From: Lachnospiraceae bacterium
Lineage (GTDB): Bacteria; Bacillota; Clostridia; Lachnospirales; Lachnospiraceae
NCBI GenBank assembly: GCA_019420465.1
Contig: JAHZHB010000053.1
Coordinates: 1-19,615 of the forward strand
Direction of reading: 5' to 3'
Length of the DNA stretch: 19,615 bases
Of this stretch, positions 6,361 to 13,434 are shown one piece after another. Under the pieces are notes generated by a model. The model did not search any database. It saw only the letters and a program-made list of their open reading frames with translations, and was not told the DNA's origin. The position numbers and the translations under genes were made by a program. Numbering within the stretch: position 1 is the stretch's first letter; every line of letters starts with the position of its first letter.

Positions 6361-8242
6361 CGTGTTTTCTCCTCATCTGTTCCAGATATACATGCAATAC
6401 CGAGATATCTGCAGGCGATACACCTGCGATACGTGATGCCTGTCCTATATTCGTTGGACGAAAAGCTTTCAGCTTCTGTACTGCTTCTATTCTAAGGCTC
6501 TTTACATCATCATAGTCCAGATCTTCCGGTATTTTTCTGGCTTCCGTCTTTTTAAACTGTTCCACCTGTTTCAGCTGACGTTTGATATAGCCCTCGTATT
6601 TCAGTTCAATATTTACCTGTTCCTTCACCTCATCGGAAAGATCCGGTCTTTCCGGATCTATCGGAGCCAGCATTTCGTATGTCAGTTCCGGACGACGGAT
6701 CAGTTCATCGAGCATCATGCCGCTGGCAAGTGGTGTGGAATGCAGAGTTTCCATCAGTTCCTGTACCTCTCTGGACGCACCAATATGCACTGATTTTACT
6801 CGAGAAATTTCCTCGTCGATTTGTTTTTCTTTCTGACAAAGTTTTTCCATCCGTTCTTCAGAGATCAGACCTACTCTGTATCCTTTTTCTGTCAGACGCC
6901 GATCAGCATTATCCTGTCTGAGAAGCAGACGATACTCGGCACGACTGGTCATCATACGATACGGTTCATGATTTTCCTTTGTTACGAGATCATCGATCAG
7001 TACGCCGATATAGGACTCGGAACGATCCAGTACCAGCATCTCTCTTCCCAGAAGCTTCATAGCCGCATTGATGCCGGCTACCAGTCCCTGCGCAGCAGCT
7101 TCTTCATATCCCGAACTGCCGTTAAACTGTCCGCCGGAAAACAGACCTTTGATTTTTTTGAATTCCAGTGTATTGTTCAGCTGGATCGGATTGATACAGT
7201 CATATTCGATCGCATAGGCATTTCTGACGATTTTCGCATGTTCCAGCCCTGGTACAGTATGGTACATTTCCTCCTGCACATCCTCCGGAAGTGAACTGGA
7301 CATACCTCCCACATACATCTCGTTAGTGTAAAGCCCCTCCGGTTCAATAAACACCTGATGTCTCTCTTTATCTGCAAACTTAACGACCTTATCTTCGATA
7401 GAAGGGCAGTATCTCGGTCCTGTTCCCTCTATCATACCGGAATACAACGGCGATCTGTCGAGATTTTTTCGTATGATATCGTGTGTTTTCTGATTGGTAT
7501 AGGTCAGCCAGCAGGAAACCTGATCGATCTGTACACTATCAGGATCTGTTGTAAAAGAAAACGGCACCACCCTTTCATCTCCGAACTGCTCTTCCATTTT
7601 TGAAAAATCAATCGTTCTCTTATCCATACGGGCAGGTGTTCCCGTTTTGTAACGAAACATTTCTATGCCGTTTTTCTTCAGCGAATCTGTGAGATAATTG
7701 GCTGCCTGCAATCCATTTGGCCCTGTATAGTTACTGACATCACCATAAATACATCTTGCCTTCAGATACGTTCCGGTGCACAGAACAACAGCCCTGCAAA
7801 GGTATGTAGCTTTTGAATATGTCTTTACACCTTTGACCTGACCTTCCTCTACGATCAGCTCTGTGACTTCAGCCTGCTTTATAGTTAAATGATCTGTATT
7901 TTCGAGAATTTTTCTCATATTTCTGCTGTACTCACTCTTGTCTGCCTGTGCACGCAGTGAATGCACTGCCGGACCCTTGGAGCGATTCAGCATTTTTGAC
8001 TGAATAAAAGTTTTGTCGATATTTTTTCCCATTTCTCCGCCAAGGGCATCGATTTCCCTCACCAGATGGCCTTTTGAGCTGCCACCGATATTTGGATTAC
8101 AGGGCATGAGCGCTATACTTTCCACACTTACGGTAAAAACGATTGTTTCCAGCCCCAGTCTGGCACAGGCCAGCGCAGCTTCACAGCCGGCATGGCCGGC
8201 ACCTACGATTACTACATCATAATGTTGTACCAAGTTATTCAT
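6353..8242 (-). CDS. mnmG: tRNA uridine-5-carboxymethylaminomethyl modification enzyme MnmG
   Basis: FAD protein that with MnmE installs the cmnm5 group on wobble U34 of several tRNAs, using methylene-tetrahydrofolate, glycine and NADH. The 629 residues are the usual full length. The dinucleotide-binding GAGHAG is at 14-19, then CNPNIGGSSKGHLVREIDALGG at about 48-69. Further family signatures are YKTGTPAR near 199-206, CPSIEDK near 280 and the glycine-rich GGQFNGSSGYEEAAAQG near 372-388. The C-terminal tRNA/MnmE-binding domain ends with GVSPADISVLHVYL. A GGAG site lies ten bases before the ATG. Only 37 nt separate it from mnmE, and no terminator is seen between them. Confidence 0.96.
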   Translation of the reverse strand: MNNLVQHYDVVIVGAGHAGCEAALACARLGLETIVFTVSVESIALMPCNPNIGGSSKGHLVREIDALGGEMGKNIDKTFIQSKMLNRSKGPAVHSLRAQADKSEYSRNMRKILENTDHLTIKQAEVTELIVEEGQVKGVKTYSKATYLCRAVVLCTGTYLKARCIYGDVSNYTGPNGLQAANYLTDSLKKNGIEMFRYKTGTPARMDKRTIDFSKMEEQFGDERVVPFSFTTDPDSVQIDQVSCWLTYTNQKTHDIIRKNLDRSPLYSGMIEGTGPRYCPSIEDKVVKFADKERHQVFIEPEGLYTNEMYVGGMSSSLPEDVQEEMYHTVPGLEHAKIVRNAYAIEYDCINPIQLNNTLEFKKIKGLFSGGQFNGSSGYEEAAAQGLVAGINAAMKLLGREMLVLDRSESYIGVLIDDLVTKENHEPYRMMTSRAEYRLLLRQDNADRRLTEKGYRVGLISEERMEKLCQKEKQIDEEISRVKSVHIGASREVQELMETLHSTPLASGMMLDELIRRPELTYEMLAPIDPERPDLSDEVKEQVNIELKYEGYIKRQLKQVEQFKKTEARKIPEDLDYDDVKSLRIEAVQKLKAFRPTNIGQASRIAGVSPADISVLHVYLEQMRRKHDE

Positions 8243-8279
8243 CTGTTTTCTTCTCCCAAAGGGGTGTTACCACTTTATA

Positions 8280-9653
8280 TTACTTTCCTGTACAGAATTT
8301 TGAAAAGATTTCATTCACGAGATCTTCTCCCACGGATTCACCTATAATATTTCCCAGATGCTCATAGGCATTCATCAGATCGATGGAATAAAAATCCTCG
8401 GGCATCTGATCTGCAATACTCTGAAAAACCAGAGACAGGCTTTTCAGGGTTTCTTCCAGTTCTGCTTTATGTCTGCTGTTTGTTATCGTGATATTCTCAT
8501 CAAACGTAAACATACCGGAAAAGAACATCTCCTCCAGAAGTACTTCCAGCTCCTCCAACCCTTTTTCATCTTTGGCTGAAAACAAAAGAACCGGATGGTC
8601 TGTCTTTCGTTCGAGCTCTTCCTTCGTTGTCTTTTCCTCCAGATCTGTCTTGTTTAACAATACCACATACTTCTTGTCGCGTATACTGTAAAGTATCTCT
8701 TCGTCATCCTGATCAAACGGAGTGGATGCATCGACAACAAAAAGAACCAGATCTGCCTGTGCCGCATACTCTTTGGCTCTGTCCACACCGATCTTTTCCA
8801 CGATATCCTGTGTATCCCGGATCCCGGCTGTATCGGCCAGACACAATGCTACTTTTCCAAGCATGATCTGCTCTTCCAGGACATCTCTGGTCGTTCCGGC
8901 AATATTGGTAACGATCGCGCGGTCTTCTCCCATCATCATATTCAGAATAGACGATTTTCCTGCATTCGGCTTTCCCAGGATAACCGTACGTATACCATCC
9001 CGGATCAGCCGCCCGTTTCCGTAGGAACGGATCAGTCGCCGCACTTCCTTTTCTATCAGCCGCAACGCTTTCTCCAGCTCTTCCCCGTATCCGTCTATAC
9101 TGATATGTTCCGGATCGTCCAGCGCTGATTCTATATAGGCGATATGATACAGGATGGTTTCCCTCATCTGACTGATTTTTTCATGCAGAGATCCTTTCAG
9201 CTGCTGCAGTGAATTTTGCAGCGCATACTGACTGTCCGATCCGATTACATCCATCACGGCCTCTGCCTGTGACAGATCCATCTTTCCGTTCAAAAATGCT
9301 TTTTTTGTAAATTCTCCCGGTTCAGCCGGTCTGGCTCCCGCTTTTAATACAGCTTCCAACACCTTCTGCACAGCCAGCACACCGCCATGACAGTTGATTT
9401 CCACGGTATCTTCGCCTGTATACGTGCGCGGAGCCTGCATCCACATGACCAGCACTTCATCGATACAAGTATCGCCATCATAGATATAGCCATAATGTAT
9501 CGTATGTGAAGGTGCTTTTCGGATATCCTTTTTTCCTGTTTTGGATCTGTATACCTTAAAACACACCTCCATGGCTTCAGGACCTGTTATTCTGACAATT
9601 CCTATACCGGATGGATTTAATGCTGTTGAAATTGCCGCAATCGTCTGTTTCAT
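8280..9653 (-). CDS. mnmE: tRNA uridine-5-carboxymethylaminomethyl GTPase MnmE
   Basis: Potassium-activated GTPase partner of MnmG in wobble U34 modification. From the chosen ATG it is 457 residues, the normal length. Residues 1-118 are the folate-binding domain, followed by the helical domain that is split by the G domain. The G domain shows GKPNAGKSS at 227-235, TTRD at 254-257, DTAG at 274-277, NKTD at 334-337 and SAK at 359-361. The C-terminus ends FCTGK, the catalytic cysteine motif, with Thr where Ile is usual. The start at 9653 has AGGAG six bases upstream; a longer frame from 9680 adds nine residues with no better site. It is separated from jag by a 187-nt spacer with two hairpins, so it may be transcribed partly on its own. 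Confidence 0.95.
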   Translation of the reverse strand: MKQTIAAISTALNPSGIGIVRITGPEAMEVCFKVYRSKTGKKDIRKAPSHTIHYGYIYDGDTCIDEVLVMWMQAPRTYTGEDTVEINCHGGVLAVQKVLEAVLKAGARPAEPGEFTKKAFLNGKMDLSQAEAVMDVIGSDSQYALQNSLQQLKGSLHEKISQMRETILYHIAYIESALDDPEHISIDGYGEELEKALRLIEKEVRRLIRSYGNGRLIRDGIRTVILGKPNAGKSSILNMMMGEDRAIVTNIAGTTRDVLEEQIMLGKVALCLADTAGIRDTQDIVEKIGVDRAKEYAAQADLVLFVVDASTPFDQDDEEILYSIRDKKYVVLLNKTDLEEKTTKEELERKTDHPVLLFSAKDEKGLEELEVLLEEMFFSGMFTFDENITITNSRHKAELEETLKSLSLVFQSIADQMPEDFYSIDLMNAYEHLGNIIGESVGEDLVNEIFSKFCTGK

Positions 9654-9709
9654 CTCTTTCTCCTGTCTTCTCATCTGCACTGTTACCGGTGTCTGTTCTT
9701 TATGTCTCG

Positions 9710-9744
9710 AAAAAACAGCCCCTTCACGATCTGTACGGGCAGCT
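9710..9744 (-). terminator. Terminator-like hairpin in the mnmE leader
   Basis: In minus-strand RNA, AGCUGCCC (9744-9737) pairs with GGGGCU (9722-9717) with a 2-nt bulge, followed by G and a U6 run (9715-9710). An outer perfect 9-bp pair, 9699-9707 with 9751-9759, encloses this element and could form a competing or coaxial fold. It may terminate jag transcripts or attenuate mnmE. Confidence 0.5.
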
Positions 9745-9766
9745 TTTTCCAGACATAAATGATGGA

Positions 9767-9824
9767 AAAGCTCCTTGCTTTTATGACCTTCGGGAAATCC
9801 CGTGCCGCCAAAAGCAGGAGCTTT
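9767..9824 (-). terminator. 58-nt branched hairpin after jag
   Basis: Arms 9767-9782 and 9810-9824 pair over 15 bp with a single bulged base. The loop contains a nested CGGG/CCCG hairpin. In minus-strand RNA the structure begins 16 nt past the jag stop and ends in UUUU, fitting a transcript end. The nested GC hairpin in the loop is more than a simple terminator needs. Confidence 0.55.
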
Positions 9825-9840
9825 AACTCACATCACAGTA

Positions 9841-10797
9841 TTACTGTTCTTCTCTCTGGTAATACGCATTTTTCTTTAAGGCAACCACCACATGTCTGTA
9901 TGGCTCGTTTCCTTCACTGTAGGTCTCTACAAACTTATTGCTCTGCAGCGCAGAATGAATGATTCTTCTTTCATACGGATTCATCGGCTCCAGAGATACC
10001 GGCTTTCTTGTCTTTTTCACTTTAAAAGCGATATTCTTTGCCAGATTTTCCAGCGTATCTTTTCTTCTGCTTCTGTAGTTTTCCGTGTCCAGTTTGACAC
10101 GCACATAAGAATTCTGATTCTTATTTACAACCAGGCTTGTCAGATACTGTAAAGAATCCAGTGTCTGTCCTCTCTTACCGATCAGGATACCCATATCCTC
10201 ACCGGCAAAATCGATTTCGAGATTACCATTTTCTTTATTGTACTCAATCGTAATCTCCACGCCCAGCTCCATAGCAGCAAATACTTCTTTCAGAAAATCT
10301 TCTGCACTCTTTTTGATTGCAGCGATCTCCTCTTCAGAACGCTCCACAACAACCGGTTCCGGCTTCGGCTCACGCTTTGGCTGTTCTCTTCTCGGTTCAC
10401 GTCTGCCTTCTTTTTTATCTTCTGTTCTGCCCTGCTTTTTGTCAAAGTTTTTCTTTTTGCCGTTTTTGTTTCTCGGCTCGCGTTTGATTTCCGGCCTGGC
10501 AGCCTCTTCTTTTGTTTCCTGTGCAGCTGCAACAGTCTCTTTCTTTTCTGCTTTTACTTCCGGCTTTACATCCTTTGTAAAAGCTTCCTTTTTCGGCTGT
10601 TTTTCTTCTTTTACGCTCTCAACAACTTCTTTTTTTCTTGCACGGATTCTTGCCGGTTTCTTTCCAAATCCTAAAAATCCTGCAGATTCTCTGCTGATGA
10701 TCTCATACTCGAGCTCATCACTGGGAACCTGAAGTCTTGTGCAGGCTTCGTTAATGGCAAGATCTACGTTATCACCTGTAAATTCCTGAAATTCCAT
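9841..10797 (-). CDS. jag: RNA-binding protein Jag/KhpB (SpoIIIJ-associated)
   Basis: A cytoplasmic RNA-binding protein found next to yidC in most Gram-positives; relatives (KhpB) act with KhpA on cell elongation and small-RNA binding. At 318 residues it is longer than the Bacillus protein because of its linker. The Jag_N domain is at about 1-52 (GFLGFGKKPARIRAR). A very charged Lys/Glu/Arg-rich, probably disordered linker spans about 53-155. The KH domain carries GILIGKRGQTLDSLQYL near 203-220, and the R3H domain has the RxxxH motif in ERRIIHSALQ. The start has AAGGAG six bases upstream, 39 nt after the yidC stop. The linker may be cleavage- or phosphorylation-prone, but this is not visible from sequence. 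Confidence 0.93.
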   Translation of the reverse strand: MEFQEFTGDNVDLAINEACTRLQVPSDELEYEIISRESAGFLGFGKKPARIRARKKEVVESVKEEKQPKKEAFTKDVKPEVKAEKKETVAAAQETKEEAARPEIKREPRNKNGKKKNFDKKQGRTEDKKEGRREPRREQPKREPKPEPVVVERSEEEIAAIKKSAEDFLKEVFAAMELGVEITIEYNKENGNLEIDFAGEDMGILIGKRGQTLDSLQYLTSLVVNKNQNSYVRVKLDTENYRSRRKDTLENLAKNIAFKVKKTRKPVSLEPMNPYERRIIHSALQSNKFVETYSEGNEPYRHVVVALKKNAYYQREEQ

Positions 10798-10836
10798 ATG
10801 ATTCTCCTTAATTCTTTCCGGGATATTTCCTACACG

Positions 10837-12093
10837 TTATTTTTTCTTTTTTTCATCCAGTCTGCTGACCATATTGGCTTTGGCCGCAATACTGCCTTCT
10901 TTATAATTTTTAGAAGCTCTCTCTACGGCAGCTTCATCTGAGCTTTTCACATTCTTTGCTACTGTAGAAATAGATTTTGTATTTCTGTGCACGTTTGCAG
11001 ATACCTGACTTGCAGATGTCTCTTTTTTCTTTTCCTGCTTTTTCTCTGCAGCTTCTTTATTTTTGCGGATCATCTCTTCCATATCCATATTGTTCAGATG
11101 ACGGTTGATAAAGATCTGCTCTACAGTACGGATCACAGCACCGGCGATCCAGTAAATACCGATACCTACCGGAAGAGTCAGACAGAAGAAAGCACTCATC
11201 AGCGGCATCATCAGGTTCATGCTCTTCATGGTAGCAGCTGTGCTGTCATTGCCCATATCCGGCTGCGGCATCAGCTTGTAGTTGAACAGCTGTGTGGCAT
11301 AAGCCAGTACCGGGATCAGAACAGCAGCGATCACAAGCAGCCAGGAACCTGACTTAAAGGAAGATGTGATCAGAGACATCGGCGTATCGGAAATATTCAT
11401 GCCCAGGAAATTATTCACATGTGCGATCGTATCCGATGTTGACTGAATGATACCATCCATACCATTGAAGGCATCTACATTTTTAAGGCTCTCCCACTGG
11501 GACGGGCTCAGCTTGTACAGAAAATCCACAACAGAATCACTGGTCATGGCACCGGCCTGATCATACGTCATCTGCAGTGTACTGATCTTGTTTGAACTTA
11601 CAAATTCCTTAATGACATCGGTATAACCGCTGATTCCTGTGATCTGTGCGGTCAGACCGGAAAAGATTTCCTTAACAGAACCGATATATCCCGGAATTTT
11701 GTAAATAACCTGATACAGAGCGAACAGAATCGGCATCTGGACCAGCAGCTGTACACAGCTTCCTGTAGGGGATACACCGTATTTAGCATAGACAGACTGT
11801 GTCTCTGCATTCATTTTTTCCATGGAAGCCTGATCATTTTTTCCTTTATACTTTTCACGGATCTTATTCAGTTCAGGCGTCATGACGCTGTTCATCTTGC
11901 TAAACTTCTGCTGTTTGATCTGCAGAGGCAGCATTAAAATATAAATGATCAGCGTAAACAGGATGATCGCAAGGCCGATATTCGGAATGTGAAGCACATC
12001 CAGTACCTTGTAAATACCATCCATCAGGTAACCCAGGATCAAGGCAACATACTTGATGATGGGCATCGTTGATTTAGTTAACAGAATATTCAA
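10837..12093 (-). CDS. yidC: Membrane protein insertase YidC/SpoIIIJ (OxaA)
   Basis: Inserts and folds membrane proteins, alone or with Sec; relatives are needed for sporulation in Bacillus. It is 418 residues. Hydrophobic segments are near 12-30, 37-58, 113-133, 251-270 and 294-325, with an outside loop of about 115 residues at 134-250 that is larger than in Bacillus, and a basic C-terminal tail of about 90 residues likely to contact ribosomes. The core signature LPLQIKQQKFSKMN follows the first core helix. The usual groove arginine just before it appears to be Tyr51. The start is TTG at 12093, with GGAGG seven bases upstream; the next ATG (codon 10) lacks a site. No clear lipobox is seen. 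Confidence 0.93.
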   Translation of the reverse strand: MNILLTKSTMPIIKYVALILGYLMDGIYKVLDVLHIPNIGLAIILFTLIIYILMLPLQIKQQKFSKMNSVMTPELNKIREKYKGKNDQASMEKMNAETQSVYAKYGVSPTGSCVQLLVQMPILFALYQVIYKIPGYIGSVKEIFSGLTAQITGISGYTDVIKEFVSSNKISTLQMTYDQAGAMTSDSVVDFLYKLSPSQWESLKNVDAFNGMDGIIQSTSDTIAHVNNFLGMNISDTPMSLITSSFKSGSWLLVIAAVLIPVLAYATQLFNYKLMPQPDMGNDSTAATMKSMNLMMPLMSAFFCLTLPVGIGIYWIAGAVIRTVEQIFINRHLNNMDMEEMIRKNKEAAEKKQEKKKETSASQVSANVHRNTKSISTVAKNVKSSDEAAVERASKNYKEGSIAAKANMVSRLDEKKKK

Positions 12094-12165
12094 TTTGTTT
12101 CCTCCATTCTGTGCACGATAAAAAGCACATGGGACTGCCAGACCTCTCTGTCCGACATCCTTTCT

Positions 12166-12375
12166 TTACGGAACCGGATCATACCCTCCCCTGGAAAAAG
12201 GATTGCAGCGCAGAATACGCCATACAGCCATCGCTCCTCCTTTAACAGCCCCATATTTTTCGATTGCTTCCAGTCCATACTGAGAGCAGGTGGGGTAATA
12301 CGGACATTTTGTATGCTTTAATGGAGACAGATACTTCTGGTATACACGGATACCTCTAATCATTACTCTTTTCAT
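12166..12375 (-). CDS. yidD: Membrane protein insertion efficiency factor YidD
   Basis: Small peripheral membrane protein that assists YidC-dependent insertion. It has 69 residues, within the family range. The family pattern is intact: an amphipathic N-terminus (MKRVMIRGIRVYQKYLSP), the cysteine motif CPYYPTCSQYGLEAIEKYG at about 24-42 and RILRCNPFSRGGYDPVP at the C-terminus. The ATG at 12375 lies inside rnpA (20-bp overlap) and has only a weak SD, so translation is probably coupled to rnpA. Another minus-strand frame across its 3' part (12090-12278) is a shadow. Confidence 0.95.
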   Translation of the reverse strand: MKRVMIRGIRVYQKYLSPLKHTKCPYYPTCSQYGLEAIEKYGAVKGGAMAVWRILRCNPFSRGGYDPVP

Positions 12376-12718
12376 TATTATCCGATTCTATAATGTGATG
12401 CAGTCTGCCAAGATGATGCAGAGCACTGTCGATCTGCGCATAGGTGCAGTCTTTTGCACTGACTCTGGCTATGATCACTACATTGATTCCTCTATGAAAC
12501 TTTTCTTCCTGTAAACGATAGGCTTCTCTGATCAGACGCTTCACTCTGTGCCGGACGATACTGTTGCCGACTTTTTTACTGACCGATATACCTACTCTGT
12601 TGATTTCCAGACCATTGTCCTGTACATACATAACCAGATAGCGGTTGGCAAAGGATGTTCCTCTCTTATAGACCTGCTGGAATTCGCTGTTTTTTCTTAA
12701 ACTTTCCGTAAACTTCAT
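12356..12718 (-). CDS. rnpA: Ribonuclease P protein component
   Basis: Small basic protein that binds the RNase P RNA and helps it recognise the 5' leader of pre-tRNAs. From the chosen ATG it has 120 residues, the normal length. The family starts with the MKFTESLRKNSEFQQVYKRG pattern, and the conserved basic helix is VRHRVKRLIREAYR at about residues 58-71, with His in place of the Asn of the common RNR motif. The start at 12718 is preceded by AAGGA seven bases upstream; 18 extra in-frame codons to 12772 have no ribosome site and run through the terminator-like hairpin. It sits between rpmH and yidD, as in nearly all bacteria. Confidence 0.95.
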   Translation of the reverse strand: MKFTESLRKNSEFQQVYKRGTSFANRYLVMYVQDNGLEINRVGISVSKKVGNSIVRHRVKRLIREAYRLQEEKFHRGINVVIIARVSAKDCTYAQIDSALHHLGRLHHIIESDNNEKSND

Positions 12719-12756
12719 AGAGTAATCCTTACTTTTTACAAATTTCTCTCTAAATA

Positions 12757-12788
12757 GAAGAAAAGACCACATAGGATCATGCGGTCTT
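12757..12788 (-). terminator. Attenuator-like terminator between rpmH and rnpA
   Basis: Arms 12763-12772 and 12779-12788 form a 10-bp stem with one G-U pair and a 6-nt loop. In minus-strand RNA the stem runs into UUUUCUUC. It begins seven bases past the rpmH stop, so it probably ends part of the transcripts after rpmH. This would give more L34 than RNase P protein from one promoter. Confidence 0.7.
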
Positions 12789-12794
12789 AAATTC

Positions 12795-12929
12795 TTATGC
12801 AGATAATTTCTTTCTTCCTTTTAATCTTCTTGCAGCTAAAACTTTACGTCCACCTGCTGTGCTCATTCTTGCACGGAAACCATGAACTTTCGCTCTGGAT
12901 CTCTTCTTCGGCTGAAAAGTCATCTTCAT
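12795..12929 (-). CDS. rpmH: 50S ribosomal protein L34
   Basis: A 44-residue, very basic ribosomal protein of the large subunit. Translation gives MKMTFQPKKRSRAKVHGFRA followed by RMSTAGGRKVLAARRLKGRK and a KLSA end, an almost textbook L34. The ATG at 12929 has AAGGAGG upstream at a rather long spacing of 11; the second Met codon (12923) would be 17 away, so the first is preferred. It is the first gene of the rpmH-rnpA-yidD-yidC-jag cluster and reads away from oriC. A near-consensus promoter at 13003-13031 drives it. Confidence 0.98.
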   Translation of the reverse strand: MKMTFQPKKRSRAKVHGFRARMSTAGGRKVLAARRLKGRKKLSA

Positions 12930-13002
12930 AACCCCAGACACCTCCTTATTTAAAATTCTCTTAATTAACTAATTTATGCATGCTGAAAAACATCCTCATA
13001 AG

Positions 13003-13031
13003 ATTATATAGAAAAAGAAATGCTCCGTCAA
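13003..13031 (-). promoter_or_regulatory. Strong sigma-A promoter of rpmH
   Basis: On the minus strand TTGACG (13026-13031) and TATAAT (13003-13008) are spaced by exactly 17 bp, 11 of 12 consensus bases. The predicted start near 12996 gives a leader of about 67 nt to rpmH. A strong promoter fits the demand for ribosomal protein and probably serves the whole downstream cluster. Confidence 0.85.
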
Positions 13032-13127
13032 GCATAATTTACGGTTTTTTCCTTATTTTCCGCCATTTCACATATTTTTTTGCTTCCATCCGTGCCATAT
13101 TTTTTTCTGTGATTTGTGTGTACAGAC

Positions 13128-13169
13128 TTATCCACTGTTATCCACAAAAAGTGGATAAGTTGTGGATAA
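13128..13169. promoter_or_regulatory. Cluster of four DnaA boxes in head-to-head pairs
   Basis: Boxes are TTATCCACT (13128-13136, +), TTATCCACA (13138-13146, +), TTATCCACT (13150-13158, -) and TTATCCACA (13161-13169, -). Successive starts are 10, 12 and 11 bp apart, about one helical turn, so all four would face the same side. The two plus boxes point toward the two minus boxes. Confidence 0.92.
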
Positions 13170-13283
13170 CTTTTCTGTTTTTTCTTTTTCTTTCTGTCCG
13201 CGACACCGCTTTCCGTCTGGGTTTTCGCCGGTTTTCCACCTATGTTGACAACGCTTCTTTTTTCTGTTGGTAAATATGGCAGG

Positions 13284-13292
13284 TTATCCACA
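13284..13292 (+). promoter_or_regulatory. Single perfect DnaA box upstream of dnaA
   Basis: TTATCCACA matches the consensus at all nine positions. It stands alone, 115 bp from the phased cluster and about 140 bp before dnaA, close upstream of the presumed dnaA promoter. This suits DnaA autoregulation. A weaker TTTTCCACC lies at 13232-13240. Confidence 0.85.
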
Positions 13293-13331
13293 ATAAATGT
13301 GTTCTTTTCCTTATTTTTTCCGTTATTCCCA

Positions 13332-13373
13332 TTGCGAAACCTATTTTTTTATTATAAACTGTATAAGTATAGT
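13332..13373 (+). promoter_or_regulatory. dnaA: Possible dnaA promoter region
   Basis: A TTGCGA -35-like box (13332-13337) is followed by several overlapping -10-like sequences: TATAAA (13353), TAAACT (13355, 17-bp spacing) and TATAGT (13368). None is a clear consensus pair, so the exact start cannot be fixed. A perfect TTGACA at 13245-13250 has no -10 at proper spacing. Confidence 0.35.
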
Positions 13374-13434
13374 AAAAAGGAAACTTTGCCTTTTTCTGGA
13401 TTTTAACAATACTCTCTCAGGCAGGAGAAAACAT

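Noticed and set aside
10238..10732. 164-codon plus-strand frame antisense to jag
   Set aside because: It is Ser/Phe-rich because it mirrors the Lys/Glu-rich jag linker. The jag frame has clear domains and a ribosome site.
13245..13276. Promoter from TTGACA at 13245 with TAAATA at 13271
   Set aside because: The spacing is 20 bp, too long for a normal sigma-A promoter, so I do not call it.
12980..13291. Open frames of 97 (+) and 87 (-) codons in the rpmH-dnaA spacer
   Set aside because: They overlap the phased DnaA boxes and the rpmH promoter, lack ribosome sites and show no protein-family pattern.
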